Of a DNA stretch of 64,000 bases, positions 16,347-22,990 are shown in pieces. The position numbers and the translations under genes are program-made. Within the stretch, counting starts at the first letter, position 1; each line of letters begins with the position of its first letter. Below the pieces are notes generated by a model, which did no database searches, was not told where the DNA came from, and saw only the letters and a program-made list of their open reading frames with translations. This DNA is from Neisseria macacae ATCC 33926 (GTDB lineage Bacteria > Pseudomonadota > Gammaproteobacteria > Burkholderiales > Neisseriaceae). The DNA lies in contig NZ_CP094241.1 in assembly GCF_022749495.1 (NCBI RefSeq), forward strand, positions 1,426,001 through 1,490,000. Reading direction: 5' to 3'.

Positions 16347-16375
16347 ATTTTATTTTTGTCTTTTATTTCTGTCAA
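16347..16375 (-). promoter_or_regulatory. Sigma70-type promoter of the GbsR-type regulator
   Basis: On the minus strand TTGACA (16370-16375), a 17-base spacer, then TAAAAT (16347-16352). The expected transcription start is about three bases before the ATG at 16337, and no Shine-Dalgarno sequence is present. Confidence 0.7.
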
Positions 16376-16390
16376 TACAGAAATAAAAGA
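16359..16390. promoter_or_regulatory. Perfect palindromic operator (14-bp arms, CAAT spacer)
   Basis: TCTTTTATTTCTGT - CAAT - ACAGAAATAAAAGA. It overlaps the -35 of the regulator promoter. The inner 20 bases (16365-16384) recur upstream of the DoxX operon with two changes. Confidence 0.75.
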
Positions 16391-16405
16391 TTTTTTTGAA
16401 ACGGG

Positions 16406-16441
16406 TAAAACAGGCGGACTGAATTCAGCCCGCCTGTTTTA
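16406..16441 (-). terminator. Terminator of the small membrane-protein gene
   Basis: TAAAACAGGCGG and CCGCCTGTTTTA form a stem around a loop that itself contains CTGAATTCAG. It isolates the regulator from the gene at 16468-16728. Confidence 0.75.
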
Positions 16442-16467
16442 AACCATAGATTATTTTTTACGATAGA

Positions 16468-16728
16468 TTATTTTTCCGACTGCTGCTTGTAGTATTCAAG
16501 TAATTGCTTCGCTTGCAGCAAAGGCAGCCCGAAATGCTCGTTGATGTTTTTGAGGTCTGCTGTTTCTTTTCCGGTCAGATTTTGTTCGAGCCATTTCAGA
16601 TTGTCCGGATTGCTTTTGATTTTTTCAAAATACGCCTGCTTGCGCTTCCAATTTCGCGACCACACCAGCAGCATGGTGAAAATACATAGCACGATTAAGA
16701 AAATATTCGTGAAAGCCATCATGTCCAT
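16468..16728 (-). CDS. Small single-pass membrane protein, hypothetical
   Basis: 86 residues: an N-terminal transmembrane helix (MAFTNIFLIVLCIFTMLLVW, about residues 4-23) followed by a basic stretch WSRNWKRKQAYFEKI and a helical polar tail ending LLQAKQLLEYYKQQSEK. Not a recognised family. The topology (short periplasmic start, basic residues after the helix) predicts a cytoplasmic tail. MDMMAF or the next Met could be the start. It has its own terminator, which supports its being a real gene. Confidence 0.6.
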   Translation of the reverse strand: MDMMAFTNIFLIVLCIFTMLLVWSRNWKRKQAYFEKIKSNPDNLKWLEQNLTGKETADLKNINEHFGLPLLQAKQLLEYYKQQSEK

Positions 16729-17225
16729 TGTAGTCTCCGCTTACTTGGAAGTATGGGGATTATAAGCGAATCAAGTGTTTACGGATATATTGAGGAACGA
16801 GGACGGCATGGTTTCGGGTTAAGTTTGGATGGGACAGCTTATTTCCGTATTGTGATTCGTCATCTCAATATATAGTGGATTAAATTTAAATCAGGACAAG
16901 GCGACGAAGCCGCAGACAGTACAAATAGTACGGCAAGGCGAGGCAACGCCGTACTGATTTAAAGTTAATCCACTATAGTTTTTGCCGTACCTAAAATCCG
17001 TTTTGCGGAAAGGGTCGTCTGAATTGGGAAAACAGGGTAATTTTGTGGTTTCAAGTTTGGATTTCTATGCGCGTGTACAGTTAAATCATTAATAAAATAA
17101 TGCGTTGTGTTAGAATCTTGCCGAGTTGTTAATACAGGTTTGGAAGTACTCCGTGCCGTCGGCAAGCCATTTGAGCAACGCGGCTCATACTTTCAGACGA
17201 CCCCAATACCGAATTTCAAATATCT
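16729..17225. other. Intergenic region carrying a CREE
   Basis: Apart from the Correia element at 16871-16977 and two unpaired DUS (near 17012 and 17192) it shows no coding character. The AT-rich 17080-17120 stretch probably contains the hpnC promoter. Confidence 0.4.
16871..16977. repeat. Correia element, 107-bp class
   Basis: Starts TATAGTGGATTAAATTTAAA and ends AAAGTTAATCCACTATA; the two ends carry different versions of the inner bases (AATTT against CTTT), so the arms are not perfect complements. The interior is as at 2853. Confidence 0.92.
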
Positions 17226-18041
17226 ATGTCCGTCAACCATTACGAAAACTTCCCCGTCGGCTCGCTTGTCATGCCGCGCCGCCTGCGCAAGCCTACCCAT
17301 GCCGTTTATGCTTTTGCGCGCACTGCGGACGACCTCGCTGATGAAGGCAATGCCGAAGCCGATGAACGCTTGCGCGCTTTGGATGAACTCAAATCCGAAC
17401 TTGACCGCATACAGCGCGGCGAAACGCCGTTGACTCCGCTAATGCAACGTTTGCAGCATGAAGCCATCGCGCCTTTCAAGCTGCCGCTGCAGCCGTTTTA
17501 CGATCTTTTGTCCGCATTCAGTCAGGATGTTGTCAAAACCCGTTATCAGGATTTTGGCGACCTGATTGACTACTGCCGCCGTTCTGCCAATCCGGTCGGG
17601 CGCATTATGCTGCACCTGTACGGACAAACCGACGAAGTCAGCATCGCCCAAAGCGACGGTATCTGCACCGCGTTGCAACTCATCAACTTTTGGCAGGACG
17701 TTGCCGTCGATTGGCAGAAAGGCCGTGTTTATATCCCGCAGGACGACTTGCAAAAATTTAATGTCAGCGAAACGCAAATTGCCGAAGGCAAAGCGGATTT
17801 TGCGTTCCAAAGACTGATGGCGTATGAGTGCAACCGCGCGTTCCAAATGCTCAAGGGCGGCTCGCCCTTGGGTAAAACGCTGAAAGGCCGTTTGGGATTT
17901 GAATTGCGGATGATTATTGTCGGCGGACAACTGATTTTGCAGAAACTGGACGGCAGCAAATACGATATGTTTACACAACGTCCTGTTTTGGATAAAAAAG
18001 ATTGGCTGATTATTCTGAAACGGGCATTCTTGAAGAAATAA
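17226..18041 (+). CDS. hpnC: Squalene/phytoene synthase family protein, HpnC type
   Basis: 271 residues. The first aspartate-rich motif is TADDLADEG (about 38-46) and the second is NFWQDVAVDWQKGRVYIPQDD (about 152-172), the two Mg-diphosphate sites of squalene/phytoene synthases. HYENFPVGSLVMPRRLRKPT at the N-terminus is typical of HpnC. With HpnD and HpnE, HpnC-type enzymes convert farnesyl diphosphate to squalene via (hydroxy)presqualene intermediates. HpnD, HpnE and a squalene-hopene cyclase are not in this window, so the product in this organism is uncertain. ispG is about 20 kb away and not linked. The start is the first ATG after AT-rich leader sequence. Confidence 0.85.
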   Translation: MSVNHYENFPVGSLVMPRRLRKPTHAVYAFARTADDLADEGNAEADERLRALDELKSELDRIQRGETPLTPLMQRLQHEAIAPFKLPLQPFYDLLSAFSQDVVKTRYQDFGDLIDYCRRSANPVGRIMLHLYGQTDEVSIAQSDGICTALQLINFWQDVAVDWQKGRVYIPQDDLQKFNVSETQIAEGKADFAFQRLMAYECNRAFQMLKGGSPLGKTLKGRLGFELRMIIVGGQLILQKLDGSKYDMFTQRPVLDKKDWLIILKRAFLKK

Positions 18042-18053
18042 ACCGACCGGCGC

Positions 18054-18110
18054 AAAAGGTCGTCTGAAAACGCGGCTTGAAGGCTCAAGGCTGTTTTCAG
18101 ACGACCTTTT
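18054..18110. terminator. DUS inverted-pair terminator between convergent genes
   Basis: AAAAGGTCGTCTGAAAAC and the complementary GTTTTCAGACGACCTTTT around a loop with inner GGCTTGAAGGCTCAAGGC-like symmetry. It serves hpnC and the EamA gene. Confidence 0.8.
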
Positions 18111-18957
18111 TCATGACTGCCCGCTGCACCCCGAATATCGATACCAACACCAACGCAAATCCCGCCAGCGACTTCGCATCCATCCCTTGCCCTAAAAACA
18201 GCCAGCCCAAGATAAATGCCGAGACAGGGCTGAGCAATCCCAGCGACGAAACCGCGGCAGGCGAGAGTTTTACGATGCCGTTGAAAAACAACACATAAGC
18301 AAATACCGCGCCAAACAGGCTCAAATACAGATAGCCGCCGATATTGGCGGGGCTTAAAGATTCGAGCCGCGGTTCGGCAAGCAGCGCGACGGGCAGTAAA
18401 AACAAGCCGCCGATGAAAAGCTGCCAGCCGGTAAACGCCAACACGGGCAGCGAAGTGCGGCGGTGTTTCGACAAATACACGCCCAACGCCATCGCCGCCG
18501 CGCCCGCCAATGCCGCCAAAATCCCCGTCCCGTCATAGCGCGCCTGCGGCGACAAAACCAAGAGCGCAATCCCCAAAACCCCTGCCGCCGACCAAGCCCA
18601 AGCCGCTTTCGGCGGCATGGTTTTGCCGATTAACCAAGTGAACACCAGCACCATCAGCGTCTGCGTCGAACTCAACACCGCTGCCAGTCCACCCGGCAAG
18701 CGATACGCCGCCACAAACAACATAGCTTGGAAAAAGCCGATGTTCAAAAAACCGAGCAAGACAACCGTCGCCCATTCATCGCGTTTGGGTATGCGCCGCG
18801 TCCACGCCAACAGCAAAAGCCCGGCGGGTAAAACACGGATAAGCGCGGCGGTAAACGGTCGATCCGGCGGCAGAAATTCGGTGGTCACGAGATAGGTACT
18901 GCCCCAAATCAATGGAGCGAGTGCGGTGGTCAGGATGGTGGCGGTACGGTTGGGCAT
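18097..18957 (-). CDS. EamA-family (drug/metabolite superfamily) transporter
   Basis: 286 residues, ten hydrophobic helices in two EamA halves (about 1-135 and 145-280). It starts LTTALAPLIWGSTYLVTTEF, the hallmark of YedA/RhaT-like DMT exporters, with LSSTQTLMVLVFTW in the first half and VSAFILGWLFLGQGMD in the second. Likely an inner-membrane efflux carrier for amino acids or other metabolites; the substrate cannot be read from sequence. Its last codons overlap the terminator shared with hpnC. Confidence 0.85.
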   Translation of the reverse strand: MPNRTATILTTALAPLIWGSTYLVTTEFLPPDRPFTAALIRVLPAGLLLLAWTRRIPKRDEWATVVLLGFLNIGFFQAMLFVAAYRLPGGLAAVLSSTQTLMVLVFTWLIGKTMPPKAAWAWSAAGVLGIALLVLSPQARYDGTGILAALAGAAAMALGVYLSKHRRTSLPVLAFTGWQLFIGGLFLLPVALLAEPRLESLSPANIGGYLYLSLFGAVFAYVLFFNGIVKLSPAAVSSLGLLSPVSAFILGWLFLGQGMDAKSLAGFALVLVSIFGVQRAVMKKVV

Positions 18958-19086
18958 TTTGATTCTCGTAGGAATGCAGCTTTTTCAGATTGACTATACA
19001 GTAGGTCGTCTGAAAAAAGGGAATGGAGTGTGATGGGGCAATATCAGCCTGCACTTTGGTTTTGAATGTGCAGACGCCCGCCTAAA

Positions 19087-19620
19087 TCAGCAGACAATAT
19101 CTGCCAAATCTTCTATCGCCATATCACATTGTCCCGTTTGTGCAGCAATAATCAAACCCTCACCTAATAAAAATACTTTGTCGGCGAGTTTCTGAGCATT
19201 ATCTTTATCTGTGCCGTTTTCACTCAAACGGGTTCTTAAAAAATCACGGATTTGGGATTTATGGGCGGCAGATTTTTGGTGCGGGCTGCTGTTGGGGTCA
19301 GCATATTCTCCGCAGACATTGATGAACATGCAGCCGTAGAAATCGGGAGATTTTGTCCAATCTACGATAAAGTCAAGATAGGCGCGGGCGGTTTGCGCTT
19401 TGGGTTTTTCATCCAATGCCGCAGCAAGTTTGTCCATGAATTGTTTATGGCGGTAGTCCAAAACGGCATCTATCAAGCCGTCTTTGCTGCCGAAATGGGC
19501 ATATAGTGTGCGTTTGGTTGTACCGGCGTTCTGCGCCAGCAATTCTACGCCTGATGCGTGAAACCCTTCCTTGTAAAACAGGTCGTGGGCAGTGCGGACG
19601 ATGTTTTCTTTGATAGACAT
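19087..19620 (-). CDS. TetR/AcrR-family transcriptional repressor
   Basis: 177 residues. The N-terminal helix-turn-helix spans about residues 8-52: IVRTAHDLFYKEGFHASGVE, LLAQNAGTTKRTLYAHFGSK. The C-terminal ligand domain includes YLDFIVDWTKSPDFYGCMFI and ends in a helical region. It is divergently transcribed from the HPP gene across an 87-base gap that holds two near-identical palindromes (19640-19653 and 19667-19680), so repression of both genes is likely (inference). The inducer is unknown. Confidence 0.88.
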   Translation of the reverse strand: MSIKENIVRTAHDLFYKEGFHASGVELLAQNAGTTKRTLYAHFGSKDGLIDAVLDYRHKQFMDKLAAALDEKPKAQTARAYLDFIVDWTKSPDFYGCMFINVCGEYADPNSSPHQKSAAHKSQIRDFLRTRLSENGTDKDNAQKLADKVFLLGEGLIIAAQTGQCDMAIEDLADIVC

Positions 19621-19628
19621 AAAAATCC

Positions 19629-19656
19629 TTGCATAAGGTATACCGACTGGTATAGT
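19629..19656 (+). promoter_or_regulatory. Candidate promoter for the HPP gene
   Basis: TTGCAT (19629-19634), 16 bases, TATAGT (19651-19656). The first TetR operator lies within the spacer and overlaps the -10. Confidence 0.55.
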
Positions 19657-19680
19657 ATTTAAAAATATACCGATTGGTGT
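19640..19680. promoter_or_regulatory. Twin TetR-type operators
   Basis: ATACCGACTGGTAT at 19640-19653 and ATACCGATTGGTGT at 19667-19680, spaced 27 bases start to start, each with ATACC/GGTAT-type arms. Located between the divergent tetR and HPP genes. Confidence 0.7.
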
Positions 19681-19707
19681 ATTTTAACTGATTTGGAGAA
19701 TATTAAA

Positions 19708-20214
19708 ATGTCAGAGAAAAAACTTTTTGCCGCCTATGAAAAATGTCCGCCCAGACTGCCTTATGGTGTTATCGCCGCCGCATGGCTGGGCGCGGCGTTG
19801 GCAACGGGTGCTTTTGCCGGAATAGGGAATGCGGCAAACCTGCCTTTGGTGTTGGGTTCGTTCGGCGCGAGCTGCTTATTGGTCTTCGCCTACCCACAAA
19901 GTCCTTTTGCACAGCCTAAAAACGTTATCGGAGGACATTTCGTCGCGACTTTAACGGGGTTGATATTTATGGCGGCATTCGGTGCAGGCTGGTGGGTAAT
20001 GGCTTTGGCTGTCGGCACGGCGGTGGCATTGATGTTGCTACTTCGCGTACCGCACCCGCCGGCAGGCTCCAATCCTTTGATTGTGATGCTTGGTGGCGTG
20101 GGCTGGGATTTTTTGATTACGCCGACTTTGGCTGGGTCGTTGATTTTGGTGGCTGTGGCTTTGGTTTACAATAATTTGGGCAAAGGACGGCGGTATCCGA
20201 CTTATTGGTTGTAA
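19708..20214 (+). CDS. HPP-family membrane protein
   Basis: 168 residues with about four to five helices and the defining LRVPHPPAGSNPLIVMLG segment (about residues 112-129); HPP is the family name motif. Other family-like stretches are LPLVLGSFGASCLLVFAYPQ and QPKNVIGGHFVATLTG. Plant and cyanobacterial HPP proteins have been linked to nitrite transport across membranes, but this bacterial branch is uncharacterised. The ATG at 19708 is chosen over an in-frame TTG at 19693 because GGAGA lies eight bases before it. Likely repressed by the divergent TetR protein. Confidence 0.82.
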   Translation: MSEKKLFAAYEKCPPRLPYGVIAAAWLGAALATGAFAGIGNAANLPLVLGSFGASCLLVFAYPQSPFAQPKNVIGGHFVATLTGLIFMAAFGAGWWVMALAVGTAVALMLLLRVPHPPAGSNPLIVMLGGVGWDFLITPTLAGSLILVAVALVYNNLGKGRRYPTYWL

Positions 20215-20220
20215 TGTCTG

Positions 20221-20259
20221 GGTCGTCTGAAAACGCGACATTCCGTTTTCAGACGACCT
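20221..20259. terminator. DUS inverted-pair terminator between convergent genes
   Basis: GGTCGTCTGAAAACG and the complementary CGTTTTCAGACGACC with a nine-base loop, right after the HPP stop and just beyond the Sel1 stop. Confidence 0.8.
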
Positions 20260-20263
20260 CAGT

Positions 20264-21070
20264 TTATTCTGCAGACTTTTTCTTCTCCAGCCGCTTCAAT
20301 TGCTTGGCGGCATATTTGTTGCCTGCCTCGGCGGCACGGCGGTAATAGCGGGCAGCCTTTTTCAGACGACCGGTATCTTCATAGAGGATACCGAGGTTGG
20401 ATAATGCCATGATGCAGCCCGCTCGGGCGGCGAGTTTGTACCATTTTTTTGCCTGTTTTTTGCTGCGGCGCACGCCGTTGCCTTTGTAGTAGAGGAAGCC
20501 TATGTTGTTGCAGGCGGTTTCATCCGCTTGTAAGGCGGCGCGGGCGTACCATTTGTAGGCTTTGGTGTAGTTTCGGGGTAGACCGAGGCCTTCATCGTAT
20601 AGGTAGCCGAGGGCGCGTTGGGCTTCGGCGCAACCCGCTTTGGCTGCTTTGCGATAAAGCAGGCAGGCTGTCTTAATGTCTTTTTTGCCGCCGAGTCCAC
20701 GCTCGTTCAGCCAGCCAAGGCGGTAGGCTGCATAGGCTATATCGGGGTTTATGCTACCGTGTTGCTTAAAGGCGCGTGCATACCATTTGCGGGCGCAGCG
20801 GTAGTCGGGCTTTTCTGCAAATTCGTACAGGCGGCCGAGGGATTCCTGTGCTTTGGCGTGGCCGAGTTTGGCGGCGCAGCGGTAATATTTTTCGGCTTTG
20901 GTGAGGTTTGGTTTGGCGCCTTCGCCGTACTGGCGGGCATTGCCGAGACCGAACCAGCCGTCTGGGCAGCCTTTTTTGGCGAGTTTGCGGTAGGCGGCGT
21001 AGGCTTCGTCAGAACAGACATAACTGAGGCATTCGAGCAGGGCGGCGCGGTAGAAGGATTTAGGATTCAT
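20264..21070 (-). CDS. Sel1-repeat protein
   Basis: 268 residues of consecutive Sel1-like repeats: KKGCPDGWFGLGNARQYGEG, KLGHAKAQESLGRLYEFAEK, KAGCAEAQRALGYLYDEGLG, QADETACNNIGFLYYKGNGV, RAGCIMALSNLGILYEDTGR. There is no signal peptide, and the start is MNPKSFYRAALLECL. The tail AAKQLKRLEKKKSAE is basic. A DUS near 20360 is translated as TGRLKK and so forms part of a repeat. Presumably a scaffold or binding protein in the cytosol. The nearest neighbours do not point to a partner. Confidence 0.78.
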   Translation of the reverse strand: MNPKSFYRAALLECLSYVCSDEAYAAYRKLAKKGCPDGWFGLGNARQYGEGAKPNLTKAEKYYRCAAKLGHAKAQESLGRLYEFAEKPDYRCARKWYARAFKQHGSINPDIAYAAYRLGWLNERGLGGKKDIKTACLLYRKAAKAGCAEAQRALGYLYDEGLGLPRNYTKAYKWYARAALQADETACNNIGFLYYKGNGVRRSKKQAKKWYKLAARAGCIMALSNLGILYEDTGRLKKAARYYRRAAEAGNKYAAKQLKRLEKKKSAE

Positions 21071-21198
21071 GTTTCTGCCTTTCTGTTGGTTTCAGACGAC
21101 TTGAATGGCTTTTTTGGAATTTTTCCCGACAGCAGTTGGGCGTGCTGCGGTTGATGCGTATGGGCGGTTGGTAAGGTTTTAATTTTTGTGTTTTTTGA

Positions 21199-21228
21199 TT
21201 TTCAGACGACCCCAAAGGTCGTCTGAAA
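21199..21228. terminator. DUS inverted pair
   Basis: TTTTCAGACGACC and GGTCGTCTGAAA with CCAAA-like loop. It follows no visible gene on the plus strand; possible insulator or uptake site. Confidence 0.45.
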
Positions 21229-21431
21229 GCTTGTCGGAACAGGTTTGAACGGACGATAAACCAAGCGTCGGTCTGGCAACATGGAACGATGGTTCGGGTG
21301 GGGGTGTCTGTATTTGCCAATTTATCTTATTTTCGTGTTTTTATAAACGGTTTAAATTGTGCGGTATGGATTTTTTGATGAGAACGAGATGGTATCTGAT
21401 TCGGTGTCGGATTGAGGTCGTCTGAAAACGT

Positions 21432-21479
21432 AAAAAGCAGCCGGCGCTTTGATTTTTAAAGGTGCAGGCTGCTTTTTTG
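21432..21479 (+). terminator. Strong hairpin with T-run ahead of the rtcB promoter
   Basis: AAAAAGCAGCC pairs with GGCTGCTTTTTT across a 25-base loop that can fold further. It terminates no visible gene and may shield the rtcB unit from upstream transcription. Confidence 0.55.
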
Positions 21480-21535
21480 TTCCTATTACGTCATGACGGT
21501 ATTGCAACACCTATTCATAAAAATGCACAGTTTGA

Positions 21536-21565
21536 TTGTAACGTTTCAAACATTTCCCCTATAAT
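21536..21565 (+). promoter_or_regulatory. Sigma70-type promoter for the leader ORF / rtcB-prfH unit
   Basis: TTGTAA (21536-21541), 18 bases, TATAAT (21560-21565). The expected start near 21572 is 277 bases before rtcB. Confidence 0.6.
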
Positions 21566-21606
21566 CCGCCTGTTTTCAATTTTCACATGCAAAGAAAGGA
21601 GCAGCC

Positions 21607-21666
21607 ATGACACGCAATACTTCAATCCGCTCAATCACATTCTTTGCAGCCCAAGCGTCGGTCTGA
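21607..21666 (+). CDS. 19-residue leader ORF upstream of rtcB (putative)
   Basis: MTRNTSIRSITFFAAQASV, preceded by AAAGGAG at normal spacing and about 35 bases after a promoter-like sequence. A GCCCG-CTT-CGGGC hairpin follows near 21703. The strong ribosome site before so short a frame is unusual. It could be a regulatory leader peptide or the remains of a longer gene. It shows no run of one amino acid that would signal classical attenuation. Confidence 0.35.
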   Translation: MTRNTSIRSITFFAAQASV

Positions 21667-21848
21667 TTTTCGGACAACGCGTTCCCGCATTTTCCCTATC
21701 GCCCGCTTCGGGCTGCTTTCCCATCAATCGGACAGAGGTCGTCTGAAAACGTCAGACGGCAGTCGGTATATTTTCAAACCGGACATTTTTTTTGTTTTGT
21801 CGGTTTGGGCTCGTTTTGCCATCTGTCCGTTTTAAAGAAAGCATACAC

Positions 21849-22988
21849 ATGGGCAATTATCAAAATCCCCATCATATTCACATCATCGCTGATTCGGAAA
21901 CCTGGATTGAAGGCAACGCCGTCGCTCAACTCGAAACCACCGCCAAGCTGCCGCACATGCTGCGCGTAGCCGGTATGCCTGATTTGCATGCGGGGCGGGG
22001 TTATCCCGTCGGTGCAGCGTTTTTCAGCGAACACCATTTTTACCCCGCGCTCATCGGCAACGACATCGGCTGCGGCATGGCGTTTTGGCAAACCGGTTTG
22101 TCCGCCGCCAAGCTTAAACCCGCCAAACTTGCCAAGCAGCTTGGCAACATCGATACGCCTTTGAGCCAAGACGAACAAGAAGCCTTACTCGGAGAATCTG
22201 CATCCGATTTTCCGTTTTCAGACGACCTCGCAGTCGGCACTATCGGCGGCGGCAATCACTTTGCCGAGTTGCAAACCGTTGAAACTGTTTACCGCGACGA
22301 TTTGCTTCCCGCTGTCTTTGATTCAAACCGTTTACAGTTGTTGGTACACAGCGGTTCGCGCGGACTGGGTCAGCAGATTTTGCAACGCCACATCGAAGCC
22401 TACGGCCATCGAGGTTTGGCAGAAGGCAGCGAGGCTGCGGCGGACTATCTTGCCGAACATCAGGCAGCCCTTGAGTTCGCCCGTTTAAACCGCCGTCTGA
22501 TTGCCGCCAGAATGCTCGACCGCTGGCGTACAGAAGGCGAATGCCTGCTCGACGTGCATCACAATTTCCTTGAACAAACTGAAATCGCGGGGCAAACCGG
22601 TTGGCTGCACCGAAAAGGCGCAACGCCCGCCGATAAAGGTCTGGTCATGATACCCGGCTCGCGCGGCGATTACAGCTATCTGGTTCTGCCGACCCAAGAT
22701 TGTCAGATTTCGCTGAACACATTGGCACACGGCGCAGGACGGAAATGGCAGCGCGGCGAATGCAAAGGCCGCCTGTCGCACAAATATTCCGCCGACAGCC
22801 TGCGCCAAACCGCATTCGGCAGCGTAGTCGTTTGTCAGGATAAAGCTTTGATTTTTGAAGAAGCTCCGCAGGCTTATAAAAACATAGACAGCGTCATTTC
22901 AGCCATGAAAAACGCAGGTCTGATTGAATTGGTCGCCCGCTTCAAACCTGTTTTGACTTACAAAACCAGCGGCGGATGCGGAGAATAA
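21849..22988 (+). CDS. rtcB: RtcB-family RNA ligase (RtcB2 type, partner of PrfH)
   Basis: 379 residues. RtcB joins 2',3'-cyclic-phosphate (3'-phosphate) and 5'-OH RNA ends using GTP and Mn2+. Metal and active-site residues are visible: MPDLHAGRGYPVGAA (about 43-57), NDIGCG with Asp72 and Cys75, GGGNHF near 133-138, VHSGSRGLG with His167, DVHHN near 235-239, and HGAGR with the guanylylated His at about 294. It is immediately followed by prfH, the arrangement known for RtcB homologues that repair ribosomes cut at the 16S decoding centre. The start MGNYQNPHH is preferred over an extension to 21792, though its ribosome site (AAAGAAAG) is weak. A reverse DUS encodes FSDDL. Confidence 0.9.
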   Translation: MGNYQNPHHIHIIADSETWIEGNAVAQLETTAKLPHMLRVAGMPDLHAGRGYPVGAAFFSEHHFYPALIGNDIGCGMAFWQTGLSAAKLKPAKLAKQLGNIDTPLSQDEQEALLGESASDFPFSDDLAVGTIGGGNHFAELQTVETVYRDDLLPAVFDSNRLQLLVHSGSRGLGQQILQRHIEAYGHRGLAEGSEAAADYLAEHQAALEFARLNRRLIAARMLDRWRTEGECLLDVHHNFLEQTEIAGQTGWLHRKGATPADKGLVMIPGSRGDYSYLVLPTQDCQISLNTLAHGAGRKWQRGECKGRLSHKYSADSLRQTAFGSVVVCQDKALIFEEAPQAYKNIDSVISAMKNAGLIELVARFKPVLTYKTSGGCGE

Positions 22989-22990
22989 AT

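Larger units (their letters stand above)
21071..21535. other. Divergent intergenic region between Sel1 and rtcB units
   Basis: Contains a DUS pair (21199-21228), an unpaired DUS near 21417 and a strong hairpin with T-run (21432-21479). I see no gene. The Sel1 promoter should be in 21090-21350. Confidence 0.4.
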
